A stretch of 64,000 nt of DNA from Robiginitomaculum sp. (lineage in GTDB: Bacteria; Pseudomonadota; Alphaproteobacteria; Caulobacterales; Maricaulaceae). Every line of letters starts with the position of its first letter. Within the stretch, counting starts at the first letter, position 1. Under the pieces are notes generated by a model, which saw only the letters and a list, made by a program, of their open reading frames with translations, did not search any database and had not been told where the DNA came from. The position numbers and the translations under genes are program-made. The DNA lies in the NCBI GenBank assembly GCA_002733905.1, contig NVXK01000007.1:49424-113423 (forward strand). Reading direction: 5' to 3'. Shown here piece by piece: positions 43,301 to 51,956 of the stretch.

Positions 43301-43774
43301 TCAAATTTGTTTTTCATAATAGCGTACACATTTGTTAGTACTCGCTATGCCCATGTCGCCGCACGGCGTAAAACCAAGCTTTTGATGGAAAAGATGGGAG
43401 CCGGGATTGTCAGGTTTGGTATTCACCTCGCACACAAGGCGTGTATATCCATTTTCGTGGGCAAAGGCTTCAAAGTCCTCATAAAGCAACCGCCCATAGC
43501 CTCGACCTTGCGACTTTGCGCCAATAATCACGCGATCAATATAAACGAAGTTCGCAAATTTTGCCCGTAGCCATGTGAGGTTTTTACTTTGATAGGCACT
43601 ATCCGAAGTAAAGCCAATGAGAACACCTGCGCCGTTGCTAATTTGCCGTGCATAACAAGACGCCGCTAAAAGAGCGAATAAGCCAACATGATCTAATGGT
43701 GACAACCAATCCACGAATGCAAGATTATTACGCAAAATTTCTGCGTGATGAATTGGCAAAACATCATTGATCAT
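43301..43774 (-). CDS. GNAT-family N-acetyltransferase
   Basis: 157 residues from ATG 43774, which overlaps the end of the P1 peptidase gene by 11 bp; a longer frame from 43816 would overlap more. The acetyl-CoA-binding motif A is VDYRVI-like here as IDRVIIGAKSQGRGYGRLLYE, with Q/R-x-x-G-x-G/A, and the later GFTPCGDM strand closes the fold. Substrate unknown. It is translationally coupled to the peptidase, so it might act on amino acids or small peptides. Confidence 0.85.
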   Translation of the reverse strand: MINDVLPIHHAEILRNNLAFVDWLSPLDHVGLFALLAASCYARQISNGAGVLIGFTSDSAYQSKNLTWLRAKFANFVYIDRVIIGAKSQGRGYGRLLYEDFEAFAHENGYTRLVCEVNTKPDNPGSHLFHQKLGFTPCGDMGIASTNKCVRYYEKQI

Positions 43775-44744
43775 TGCGAGCTTTATAAACACCAAGGCTG
43801 AGCGCACGCGCCACACACCGCGCCGCCGCTGCTCCCAAATCTGCCAAAATCAAAGGCGAAACATCATCCGTTTCTTCGGCCGTCGAGAGTGCAAAAATCG
43901 TATCCCCATCAAGTGGCGTGTGAGAGGGCTGTACCGCCATAGCAATTCCGTCTTGCGCCATGATAGCAAGGCGCCTTAATTGCTTTTGGCTCAGGGGCGC
44001 ATCGACGGCAACAACACCAATAACAGTTGCTGCACCTGCTGCTTTTAAAAACGCGAGCTTGGTATCTTGTGGCGCAGAAAATACATAATCAGGCGTAGGG
44101 CGCACACCGCCAAATTCATCTTTTTGTTCATATGGCCACGCCCAAAAACATTGCGAATTAGGCATATAAGGCGAGCCAACAGGATTTGCCGCAATCATTG
44201 CACCAACCACATAATTTTCGCAAATTTCCGAACAACTTCCAAGACCACCTGTATATAACCCTGCTGTCGCGCCATAGCCTGCACCAATACGCCCTTGGTC
44301 AAAGCTCTCATCCGTTAGGTTCGCAAGCGCTTCTGCGCCTAACCGCGCAAATGGCGGTGTTTCGCCCCACTCTTTATTGCCGCCATTGGCATTATCAAAA
44401 AGAATGGCTGAAGGTACGATTGGCGAGCGCGGAATAGGTGCTGGGCCTACTTTATAGCCTATACCTTGTGCACCAAGTCGTGCGGTAACAGCGTCCGCCG
44501 CCGCAAGGCCGTAAACAGAACCACCCGATAAAACAATTGCATGTATATTTTCAACAAGTGAGCTGTCGCCAAGCGCGTCGGTTTCGCGTGTACCCGGGCC
44601 ACCGCCACGTACATCCACGGCACACCGCGCAGGCGTGTCAGGCACGACAACGCTGACCCCTGTTTTTATACCTTCGTCATGTGCATGCCCGATTTTAAGG
44701 CCAGCAACATCTGTAATTAAATTTTTCTCGCCTGTTTTTATCAT
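43764..44744 (-). CDS. P1-family peptidase (DmpA-like aminopeptidase)
   Basis: 326 residues with family landmarks: DVRGGGPGTRETDALG near residues 44-59, the VLSGGSVYGLAAADAV segment, GAGYGATAGLYTGGLGS and NPVGSPYMP. In this N-terminal-nucleophile family the chain cleaves itself before a Ser or Thr; the Gly-Ser of NPVGS is the probable site here. These enzymes act on D- or beta-amino acid peptides or amides; substrate preference is not predictable. No signal peptide. Confidence 0.85.
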   Translation of the reverse strand: MIKTGEKNLITDVAGLKIGHAHDEGIKTGVSVVVPDTPARCAVDVRGGGPGTRETDALGDSSLVENIHAIVLSGGSVYGLAAADAVTARLGAQGIGYKVGPAPIPRSPIVPSAILFDNANGGNKEWGETPPFARLGAEALANLTDESFDQGRIGAGYGATAGLYTGGLGSCSEICENYVVGAMIAANPVGSPYMPNSQCFWAWPYEQKDEFGGVRPTPDYVFSAPQDTKLAFLKAAGAATVIGVVAVDAPLSQKQLRRLAIMAQDGIAMAVQPSHTPLDGDTIFALSTAEETDDVSPLILADLGAAAARCVARALSLGVYKARNDQ

Positions 44745-44852
44745 ACGCTACCTTAGACCGCACACGCGTGTCTGCAAATGCAAATCTTATTTTAACTTGC
44801 GGGAAACCCAACACAGACTATTGTGGCAAAAACAAAGAACATAGAGATAAAT

Positions 44853-46601
44853 ATGAAACACAATTTTTTGCTATCACTCCTTGTAGGTACAATTCTCGTG
44901 ACAGGGGCGTGTACAAATTCAAAAACAACAGAGAGCACATTGCCATCATATTTGTCTGCACAAATGGCTAAAGGCACGCAACCATCTTCCAAAGGAATGG
45001 TTGCCGCCGCAAATCCACACGCAGTTGAGGCTGGAATAGCGGCACTTCGCGCAGGAGGTTCTGCGGTTGATGCGGCCCTTGCGGTACAAACCGTTCTTGG
45101 CCTTGTCGAACCTCAAAGCTCTGGCATAGGCGGCGGCGCATTCATGGTATATTATGATGCACAATCAGGTAAAGTTACGGCGTATAATGGGCGAGAAAAA
45201 GCGCCCTCTACAATTACAGAAACACTATTCATAAAAGATGATGGTGAACGCATGGGAAGGTTTAACGGTACAATCTCTGGCCGTTCCACAGGCGTGCCCG
45301 GCATGATGGCCATGATGCATATGGCGCATACAGACCACGGAAAACTAACGTGGGCGGATGGTTTTCACGTCGCCGAGAAACTGGCCGAAAATGGTTTCGC
45401 CGTTTCACCGCGCATGGCAGGCATTGTGAAAGGGACATATGAACAATCCCTAAGCTTGCAGCCTGCCGCCAGGGCTTATTTCTCTACGGCTGATGGCCAA
45501 CCGATCCCAGAAGGTTTTTTGCGTGACAATAAATTATATGCAAGCTCAATGCGTGCACTGGCCGCCGATCCACGCGCACTTTATGTGGGGCCTCTCGCAC
45601 AAGCGATTGTGGACGCGACACAAGCAGAGCCACGCCCCGGCACATTAAGCCTGCAAGATATGAAAGCTTACACCGCGCAAAAAAGCGAAGCTCTCTGTTC
45701 CCCTTACCGCACCTATATTGTATGCGGCGCACAAGCCCCGTCATCTGGCGGCGTTGCGGTGCAAAGCATATTAGGACAGCTTGAAAATTTCGACATGGCT
45801 AAACTTGGCCCAAGTTTGCAAGGCTGGCATGTTTTCGCAGAAGCCAGCGCGCAAGCTTATGCTGACCGTGACATGTATGTCGCTGATCCCGATTTCGTAG
45901 AGGTGCCAAGTCGAGCTCTCCTTGACCCTGCTTATCTTAAATCTCGCGCCGAAAACATCCAAATGGACAGCGCCCTCAAAAATGTAAAATCAGGTGATCC
46001 CGTTGCCTTTAAAAACGGCAAAGATGCAACGCCTGACAATCCGGGTACGTCACATTTCACTATCGTTGATAAATGGGGCAATGTCGTTTCCATGACAACG
46101 ACAGTTGAAAGCGCCTTTGGTAATCGCCGTATGGCAGGTGGATTTATGCTCAACAATCAGCTCACTGACTTCTCTTGGAATATACATGACAAAGACGGCA
46201 ATTTGATCGCCAATCGTCCCAGTGCAAACAAACGTCCACGGTCTAGCATGGCGCCACATATTGTCTTTGACCAAGACGGCACATTTGCATTTTCAACAGG
46301 TTCTCCTGGTGGTTCGTCTATCATTGCCTATACAGCCAAAACCATTATCGCTATGATCGATTGGGGTATGAGTCCACAAGAGGCAACCGACCTTACCAAT
46401 TTCATTTCTCGCAATGGCCGTATTCGTCTTGAAGAGAAAAATATGCCAGAAGAAATCATCATCGGCCTCGAAGCCTTAGGTCATAATGTCACCCGTTCCA
46501 AAGGCGAAATTAGCGGCATCCACATCATCAAAAGAAATACTGATGGTAGCTATACAGGCTCCGCTGACCCAAGACGCGAGGGCATTGCCAAAAGCGAGTA
46601 G
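44853..46601 (+). CDS. ggt: Gamma-glutamyltransferase, lipoprotein-anchored
   Basis: 582 residues from ATG 44853; an upstream GTG at 44823 gives a less natural start. The signal peptide ends in VTGACTNS, a lipobox, so the protein should be anchored in the periplasm or outer membrane. Family motifs: VEPQSSGIGGGAFMVYY, the autocleavage region ending in GTSHFTIVDKWGNVVSMT with the catalytic Thr at TSHF, and FSTGSPGGSSI. It cleaves gamma-glutamyl compounds such as glutathione or transfers the glutamyl group, serving glutathione recycling and amino-acid supply. Confidence 0.92.
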   Translation: MKHNFLLSLLVGTILVTGACTNSKTTESTLPSYLSAQMAKGTQPSSKGMVAAANPHAVEAGIAALRAGGSAVDAALAVQTVLGLVEPQSSGIGGGAFMVYYDAQSGKVTAYNGREKAPSTITETLFIKDDGERMGRFNGTISGRSTGVPGMMAMMHMAHTDHGKLTWADGFHVAEKLAENGFAVSPRMAGIVKGTYEQSLSLQPAARAYFSTADGQPIPEGFLRDNKLYASSMRALAADPRALYVGPLAQAIVDATQAEPRPGTLSLQDMKAYTAQKSEALCSPYRTYIVCGAQAPSSGGVAVQSILGQLENFDMAKLGPSLQGWHVFAEASAQAYADRDMYVADPDFVEVPSRALLDPAYLKSRAENIQMDSALKNVKSGDPVAFKNGKDATPDNPGTSHFTIVDKWGNVVSMTTTVESAFGNRRMAGGFMLNNQLTDFSWNIHDKDGNLIANRPSANKRPRSSMAPHIVFDQDGTFAFSTGSPGGSSIIAYTAKTIIAMIDWGMSPQEATDLTNFISRNGRIRLEEKNMPEEIIIGLEALGHNVTRSKGEISGIHIIKRNTDGSYTGSADPRREGIAKSE

Positions 46602-46623
46602 AGCGTAGAAATAATGAGGGCAG

Positions 46624-48048
46624 TCAAGAGATTTGATGAGAGGGTAAGCCGACCACAAAAACGGTACCTGTTTCAGTCGTGCTTTCCAATTGAAGATTGC
46701 CCCCTTGGGCGCGTGCCAACTCTCGCGCAATGGTTAGCCCTAGGCCAGTGCCACCCGCATGTGTAGACGCCGTAAACGCTTTAAACAGGTTTTCTTGCGC
46801 CGCAACAGGTAGCCCTGGGCCAGTATCAATAATGCGGATAATCGTTTTACCGTCGACGTCTGATGCTTCAACCACGAGGGTTTTTATATCACTATGTTCC
46901 ATTGCCTGCACGGCATTACGTAATAGATTATGAAAGAGGCGATATGTATGATCTGGATCGGCAAAGACGTGTAATTCAGGGGCAATATTATTGATGAATT
47001 TAGTTTTGTTTTTTGTGTTTTTTTCGGCATACAAACTATCAACAGCCGCCTCATTTACCAAAACACCTAGAGGCGTCTTGCGCGGCTTGGGGCGTTCTTC
47101 AACGCTTTTGGAAAATGACAATGTCGCTTCACACAGCTTTACCCCACGGTCAACGGCGCGTACCAAACGCTTGCCCATTTTACGAATGCGCTCTTCTTTG
47201 TCCTCCGCCAACCGATCCGAGATAAGCTGTGTCGAGGACATAACATTACGAAGATCATGATTGATTTTCGCCATCGCCATACCAAGCGTGGCAAGGCGTT
47301 GTTGTTGCCTAAGTCGCGTGCGGACACCGTCTTTCATAGTGACAAATTCACGCTCGAGCTGTCCAATTTCATCGCGGCGTGTATTGGTCGGCGTGTCCCC
47401 CAAGCGTTTGCGCGGATCCATACGAAACTCTGCCAGTTCAGATGCGAGTTTTCGTACAGGGTTCACAATCATAACCGAAAGGGCGAAGTAAATCATCAAC
47501 CCAGTTAAAATAGAAATCGCCAATGACCAGAGTAAAACACGTTGACAATAATCCTCCAACGCCATTTTTAAAGCGTGCCGTGGTACATAAACTTCAACGA
47601 CCGCGACACCGTCCACAGTAGGCGGTGTTAAAATCCGCATATAGCCAGAACCATCGCTAAAGAAATCGCGAAAGCTATCACGAAATAATGGCAAGCGACG
47701 TTTTACACGTAAATCATCAGTATAAACGGCCTGACCACCCTCGGGCATTTTACCTAAAATGATTTGGCCCGAGGCCTCACCGCTCGTTCCGATACGGTTC
47801 AGAGAAACCATAGAAACATCTGTATCTTGCATAAATCTATGAGACAGCATTTCACGGCCTTGATAATTTGGCACGCCTTCAATGGCCAAGACCAAAAGCC
47901 CGGCTGCCTCGGCCCGTTCTTGCAACCAATTCTGACGAAACATAGTCGCAGACGGAATAAAGATCACCACTTCTGCCAGCATGACAAAAATCATCGTCAT
48001 AACTAATAATTTACCAGACAGGCGTCCGAGAAAGAAACGTTCAAACAT
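46624..48048 (-). CDS. Membrane sensor histidine kinase with HAMP domain
   Basis: 474 residues: two transmembrane helices (about 13-35 and 171-195) bracket a periplasmic sensor region. HAMP follows (to about 250), then a dimerisation/phosphoacceptor segment with His264 in KINHDLRNVM, which has an unusual N in place of the more common S or E near the His. The HATPase domain has NLLRNAVQAM, DTGPGLP and GGTGLGLTIAREL. No response regulator is adjacent, so it is an orphan kinase. Start ATG 48048. Confidence 0.9.
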   Translation of the reverse strand: MFERFFLGRLSGKLLVMTMIFVMLAEVVIFIPSATMFRQNWLQERAEAAGLLVLAIEGVPNYQGREMLSHRFMQDTDVSMVSLNRIGTSGEASGQIILGKMPEGGQAVYTDDLRVKRRLPLFRDSFRDFFSDGSGYMRILTPPTVDGVAVVEVYVPRHALKMALEDYCQRVLLWSLAISILTGLMIYFALSVMIVNPVRKLASELAEFRMDPRKRLGDTPTNTRRDEIGQLEREFVTMKDGVRTRLRQQQRLATLGMAMAKINHDLRNVMSSTQLISDRLAEDKEERIRKMGKRLVRAVDRGVKLCEATLSFSKSVEERPKPRKTPLGVLVNEAAVDSLYAEKNTKNKTKFINNIAPELHVFADPDHTYRLFHNLLRNAVQAMEHSDIKTLVVEASDVDGKTIIRIIDTGPGLPVAAQENLFKAFTASTHAGGTGLGLTIARELARAQGGNLQLESTTETGTVFVVGLPSHQIS

Positions 48049-48081
48049 AATGCACCTTATGCCACACCGCCAATAAATCTA

Positions 48082-49506
48082 CTAATGGAATTTAGCCATC
48101 CATGCGGCGAGTTTTTTCGACTTTGGACTAAATATGGCGTCTGTATACCAAGAGGACGCCGCACGTTTCACCGCTTCGCCACGACTTGGATAAGGCGAAA
48201 TCAATTTTGTAAAAGCAATAATTTTCATTTTATTGCCAATCGCCAGACCCAGCAATTGGATCAAATCTCCTGCACCCTCTCCGACGATAGAACCACCAAG
48301 AATAAAACCGTTTTTACGGGCAATGAGTTTGACCCCACCTTTGGTCGAACGCTCTGCAATCGCACGGTCATTTTCATCAAAACCCCATTGTACAACCCGA
48401 ATATCAGAATATTTTTTGCGCGCCTGTGCTTCACTTAACCCGACACTTGCAAGCTCTGGGCTTGTGTAAATAACAGCAGGCATATTCGGCACATCAACAC
48501 TGGCTTTAAAGAAAGGCACAAAATAAAAATTCTTGATAATAATACCTGCGTGATGCCCTGCCGCATGAGTCAAACCACCGCGTCCAGATACATCACCCAC
48601 CGCGTAAACACGTTTATTACTTGTTCGCAAAGTTGGGTCTGTAACAATATGCCCACGCTCGGTTTTGATACCTGCAAGTTCCAAATCAAGCCCTTCTGTC
48701 ACAGCTCTGCGCCCAGCGGCAACAAGCAAATGCGAGCCTGTCAAGACAGTACCGTCTTCCAGTTCCACCGAAACACCTGTCTTGGTCTTAGAAATAAGCT
48801 TGGTATTGACGGGGGCATGAAACACCACACCTTCAGTTTTCAAAGCTTCAACTAGTATTTTCACATGCTCAGGCTCATTCCGACCAAGAGGAGGCGCAAT
48901 ATCGATAATCTCAACCTTACTTCCCAGACGTACAAAAGCCTGTCCAAGCTCTAAACCAATCGGGCCAGACCCAATAATCAACAAATGCTTTGGTAGGCTC
49001 TCAATTGTGAAAATACTCTCATTGGTCAGATAGGGCGTATCAGCCAAGCCTGGAATCGGCGGGGCAGAGGCACGGCTACCCGTTGCAATAATAATGCGTT
49101 TAGCTTTGGTGATGCTTGTATCGGATTCAATTGTATTCGCATCTGCAAAGCGTGCAAATTCGCGTATAACCGTACAGCCCAAACCTTCAAACCGTTCTTG
49201 GCTGTCGACAGGCGCGATATGGTCAATCACACCTTGGACATGCGATTTCACCGCTTCAAAATCTATCTTTGGTTTTGCGGATGCAATACCAAAATCCGCC
49301 CCCGTAGAAAAAGCATGTGCATGTTTGCTAGCTGCGATCAAAGCTTTGGACGGTACACAACCATGGTTCAGACAATCGCCGCCCATTTCGCCTGCTTCGT
49401 ACAAAACCACTGAACGCCCAAGTTGGGCGGCACCTGCCGCGATAGACAAACCACCTGCACCAGCACCGATAATACATAGATCCACATTATAAATCGTTTT
49501 CGTCAT
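48082..49506 (-). CDS. Flavin disulfide-reductase-like oxidoreductase with altered C-terminus
   Basis: 474 residues in the pyridine-nucleotide-disulfide oxidoreductase family: FAD motif GAGAGGLSIAAGAA, redox-active pair C45-C50 (GGDCLNHGCVPSK), NAD motif GSGPIGLELGQA and the dimerisation domain. The His-Pro-Thr...Glu active-site motif of lipoamide dehydrogenase and mercuric reductase is replaced by PYPSRGE, so the usual base is missing. No N-terminal metal-binding domain. It lies just after a TVP38/TMEM64 gene, a pairing often seen in bacteria. The substrate is unknown; mercuric reductase is unlikely. Confidence 0.85.
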   Translation of the reverse strand: MTKTIYNVDLCIIGAGAGGLSIAAGAAQLGRSVVLYEAGEMGGDCLNHGCVPSKALIAASKHAHAFSTGADFGIASAKPKIDFEAVKSHVQGVIDHIAPVDSQERFEGLGCTVIREFARFADANTIESDTSITKAKRIIIATGSRASAPPIPGLADTPYLTNESIFTIESLPKHLLIIGSGPIGLELGQAFVRLGSKVEIIDIAPPLGRNEPEHVKILVEALKTEGVVFHAPVNTKLISKTKTGVSVELEDGTVLTGSHLLVAAGRRAVTEGLDLELAGIKTERGHIVTDPTLRTSNKRVYAVGDVSGRGGLTHAAGHHAGIIIKNFYFVPFFKASVDVPNMPAVIYTSPELASVGLSEAQARKKYSDIRVVQWGFDENDRAIAERSTKGGVKLIARKNGFILGGSIVGEGAGDLIQLLGLAIGNKMKIIAFTKLISPYPSRGEAVKRAASSWYTDAIFSPKSKKLAAWMAKFH

Positions 49507-49514
49507 AGCCGCCT

Positions 49515-50204
49515 CTATTTCGCTGTTATTTTTTTATACGCAATCGGGATAAGTGACAAAAGGATAAGTCCGACAATTGGCCCAATCACCGCAGGACGGG
49601 TCATTAACCCACTCAGTGGAATTTCCTGCCCTGCATTTAGCGCCGCGCCAATACCATTCCCAACACTCACATAAACTAATGATCCTGGGATAATCCCGAA
49701 GAAAGTTGTCAGTATATAATTGCGAATTTTCACACTAAAAAGAGCGGGTACAATATTGACGATAAAGAACGGAAACAATGGCACAAGGCGCAAGATGAAT
49801 AAATATGAAATTTCATTCTCTTTCAAGCCCTTCTCGAACTTTTTCATAAAAGGCCCCGCTTTGGCAGCCAAGCTTTGGCCAAACACATAGCGCGCCGCCA
49901 AAAACAAAAGAGTCGCGCCAATCGTCGCGCCAATGACAACCGCAATCGTCCCTGTCGCGAGTCCAAAAAGGAAGCCACCGAAAATCGTCAACAAACTAGC
50001 CCCCGGCACAGAAATAGCCGTTAGGCTTGCATAGAGCACGCAAAACCCAATGACGGACGCCACATAATGTTCCGCCACAAACGCTTTCAATACATCTTGG
50101 TGTTCGCGCAAGGCATCAAGCGAAATATATTTAGGCCCGCCGAGTGCAATAAACAAAGCAAAGGCACTCGCAATGACCAATAATGGCCAAAATCGTTTCA
50201 ACAT
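49515..50204 (-). CDS. TVP38/TMEM64-family membrane protein (DedA-like)
   Basis: 229 residues with five to six hydrophobic helices and the SNARE-associated (VTT) core: SVPGASLLTIFGGFLFGLAT followed by RLVPLFPFFIVNIVPALFSV. Family members are thought to be lipid scramblases or transporters of the inner membrane. It lies 8 bp before the disulfide-reductase-like gene and 20 bp after a DUF547 gene, all on the same strand, so these three form an operon. Confidence 0.88.
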   Translation of the reverse strand: MLKRFWPLLVIASAFALFIALGGPKYISLDALREHQDVLKAFVAEHYVASVIGFCVLYASLTAISVPGASLLTIFGGFLFGLATGTIAVVIGATIGATLLFLAARYVFGQSLAAKAGPFMKKFEKGLKENEISYLFILRLVPLFPFFIVNIVPALFSVKIRNYILTTFFGIIPGSLVYVSVGNGIGAALNAGQEIPLSGLMTRPAVIGPIVGLILLSLIPIAYKKITAK

Positions 50205-50224
50205 AGTCGATCCATTCTTATATT

Positions 50225-51079
50225 TTAAGGGGTTTTGTCGTGAAAATTATTGAGTGACCAATCATAGCCATAATGATCAATTTTTGCACGCGCATCAAGA
50301 TGTGTCCGTAATTCAGGCGCGGCATATTGTTTTAAATGTTTTAATACATTGGTTTTAGAACTTCCAAAATCCGCTTTGAACCATTTATAAATCTTTGACA
50401 CGTGGATTTTCCCGTTCTCGATACGCACCCCACGCGGCGAATTAATATAGGCACGTGCCGCCGTCTCTAAATCAACTTCGAGTGTTTGCGCTTGCCAAGG
50501 CTGTTGGCGCAGATTGGGGCAACCGATAGAAGCGCAATTGACCATATAATGCACAAGCGGTGTTTTAAACCTAGGGCGTAAAATGTCGTGCTCAATATTA
50601 TCAAGAGAAAGGCTCTGTCCCTCAACAATAACTAATTTACGTTTCCAAGGCCCTTTGCGGCGGCCAGATTTAATTTCTCGAATAGAGTTCACAGGGTAAT
50701 TCTGCGCCACCACTTGCAGGGTGAGCGCATTATATAAATTCGCCCAATACGCCATAGCTTCAGTACGAGAAAGTTGCGAAGGGTTTTCTAGGCTTTGCGC
50801 CATAATATAATCGCCCAAGCGCTGCATGTCCGTTTTCGAGTGAGAGAGCGCGGCATAATCAACACGCACTAATCCATCATTATCCACATGCGTATAAGAC
50901 TGCAAAATATCAGCCCAGTCAGCTTGTAACTGGTAAATAGTCAAAACAGATGGTTTCGTCATGATACGCGTATTTTCTTGGGTATGCACACTTACTTGTG
51001 CAATACTTGAAGAAGAGAAGAATGCCGCAAAAACACTCAGAAGAATCACCTTCACACACATAAATGCCTGTTTCCACAT
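50225..51079 (-). CDS. DUF547-domain exported protein
   Basis: 284 residues from ATG 51079 (AAAGG upstream); earlier ATGs at 51100 and 51118 are also possible. A signal peptide precedes the mature protein (FFSSSSIAQVS). The DUF547 core is clear: AYWANLYNALTLQVVAQNYP, SLDNIEHDILRPRF, LVHYMVNCASIGCPNLR with two cysteines, and HVSKIYKWFKADFG. DUF547 proteins have a papain-like fold with Cys and His in these motifs and unknown substrate. First gene of the operon with TVP38 and the disulfide-reductase-like gene. Confidence 0.88.
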   Translation of the reverse strand: MWKQAFMCVKVILLSVFAAFFSSSSIAQVSVHTQENTRIMTKPSVLTIYQLQADWADILQSYTHVDNDGLVRVDYAALSHSKTDMQRLGDYIMAQSLENPSQLSRTEAMAYWANLYNALTLQVVAQNYPVNSIREIKSGRRKGPWKRKLVIVEGQSLSLDNIEHDILRPRFKTPLVHYMVNCASIGCPNLRQQPWQAQTLEVDLETAARAYINSPRGVRIENGKIHVSKIYKWFKADFGSSKTNVLKHLKQYAAPELRTHLDARAKIDHYGYDWSLNNFHDKTP

Positions 51080-51353
51080 TTTCACGCCTTTCAACTTCAT
51101 TCTCCTTAATATAAACACTTATTTCATAGATAACACCTCCCGCCTATTCACGAATTCGTGCTCTCATGGTTGCGGCTTCAAAATAAGTGTATTTTTGCCC
51201 TAGAAATAGATTTATTCGCTGCTAGATTGGACTTAGGGTCAGACTCAGCTTGACTTGGGAAAATAAGCGGATTACACAGCCGTTCTTGAAGAATTATTGC
51301 GTGAATAGAGTATATTTGCGCCACATTTAATGTGCAACTAAATAGAGACCGAA

Positions 51354-51488
51354 ATGAAACGTACTTTTCAACCCTCAGAACTTGTTCGCAAACGCCGTCA
51401 TGGGTTCCGCTCACGTATGGCAACCAAAGCAGGCCGTCAAATTCTAGCACGTCGTCGTGCAAAAGGTCGCAAGCGTTTATCTGCGTAA
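51354..51488 (+). CDS. rpmH: 50S ribosomal protein L34
   Basis: 44 residues, [20 protein letters not shown] at the start and [14 protein letters not shown] at the end, an unmistakable L34. It heads the conserved rpmH-rnpA-yidC-ysxC order. The ATG follows GAGACCGAA. A small stem (TGCGTAA...TTACGCA, 51482-51497) spans the stop codon. L34 sits near the exit-tunnel side of domain I of 23S rRNA in the large subunit. Confidence 0.98.
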   Translation: MKRTFQPSELVRKRRHGFRSRMATKAGRQILARRRAKGRKRLSA

Positions 51489-51542
51489 GTTTACGCAGGC
51501 AAAACAGCTTCTACCGCCCGCCATTTGCGCGGGTATAGAAAG

Positions 51543-51908
51543 ATGTCAACAGTGACAACACCAATTACAAAACTCGGTCGGCTCAAAAAGCGGTCCGAGT
51601 TTTTGCATGTCGCAAACAGAAATGGCAAATCTCTCTATTGTGCAAAACCGACACTGGTCGTGCAAATGCGCAAACACCCAGAGCGGGACAATGACATAAA
51701 ATGCGGTTTTACGGCCACGAAAAGAATCGGCAATGCAGTGATACGCAACCGTGCCAAACGAAGATTGCGTGCGTGTGCAAATGCCTATCTTCCACGCCTT
51801 GGCAGAGACGGTTATGACTATGTTTTCATAGCTAGAGACACCACTGCTGACGCCCCATGGGAATCATTATGTGTAGATATTGAAAAAGCGCTGTTAAGGC
51901 TTAAATAA
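51543..51908 (+). CDS. rnpA: Ribonuclease P protein component
   Basis: 121 residues from ATG 51543; the frame opens at 51525. It carries LKKRSEFLHVANRNGK at the N-terminus and the RNR-type RNA-binding motif ATKRIGNAVIRNRAKRRLRA, both diagnostic for RnpA. It binds the 5' leader of pre-tRNA and assists the catalytic RNA in tRNA 5' processing. It lies 54 bp after rpmH and 48 bp before yidC. Confidence 0.95.
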   Translation: MSTVTTPITKLGRLKKRSEFLHVANRNGKSLYCAKPTLVVQMRKHPERDNDIKCGFTATKRIGNAVIRNRAKRRLRACANAYLPRLGRDGYDYVFIARDTTADAPWESLCVDIEKALLRLK

Positions 51909-51956
51909 ATCCTTATAACACCCTCTAAACTATAATTTTATAAAAAGGTCCACATC

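Noticed and set aside
48082..49506. Mercuric reductase (merA)
   Set aside because: No N-terminal metal-binding domain, no C-terminal Cys pair and no mer operon neighbours.
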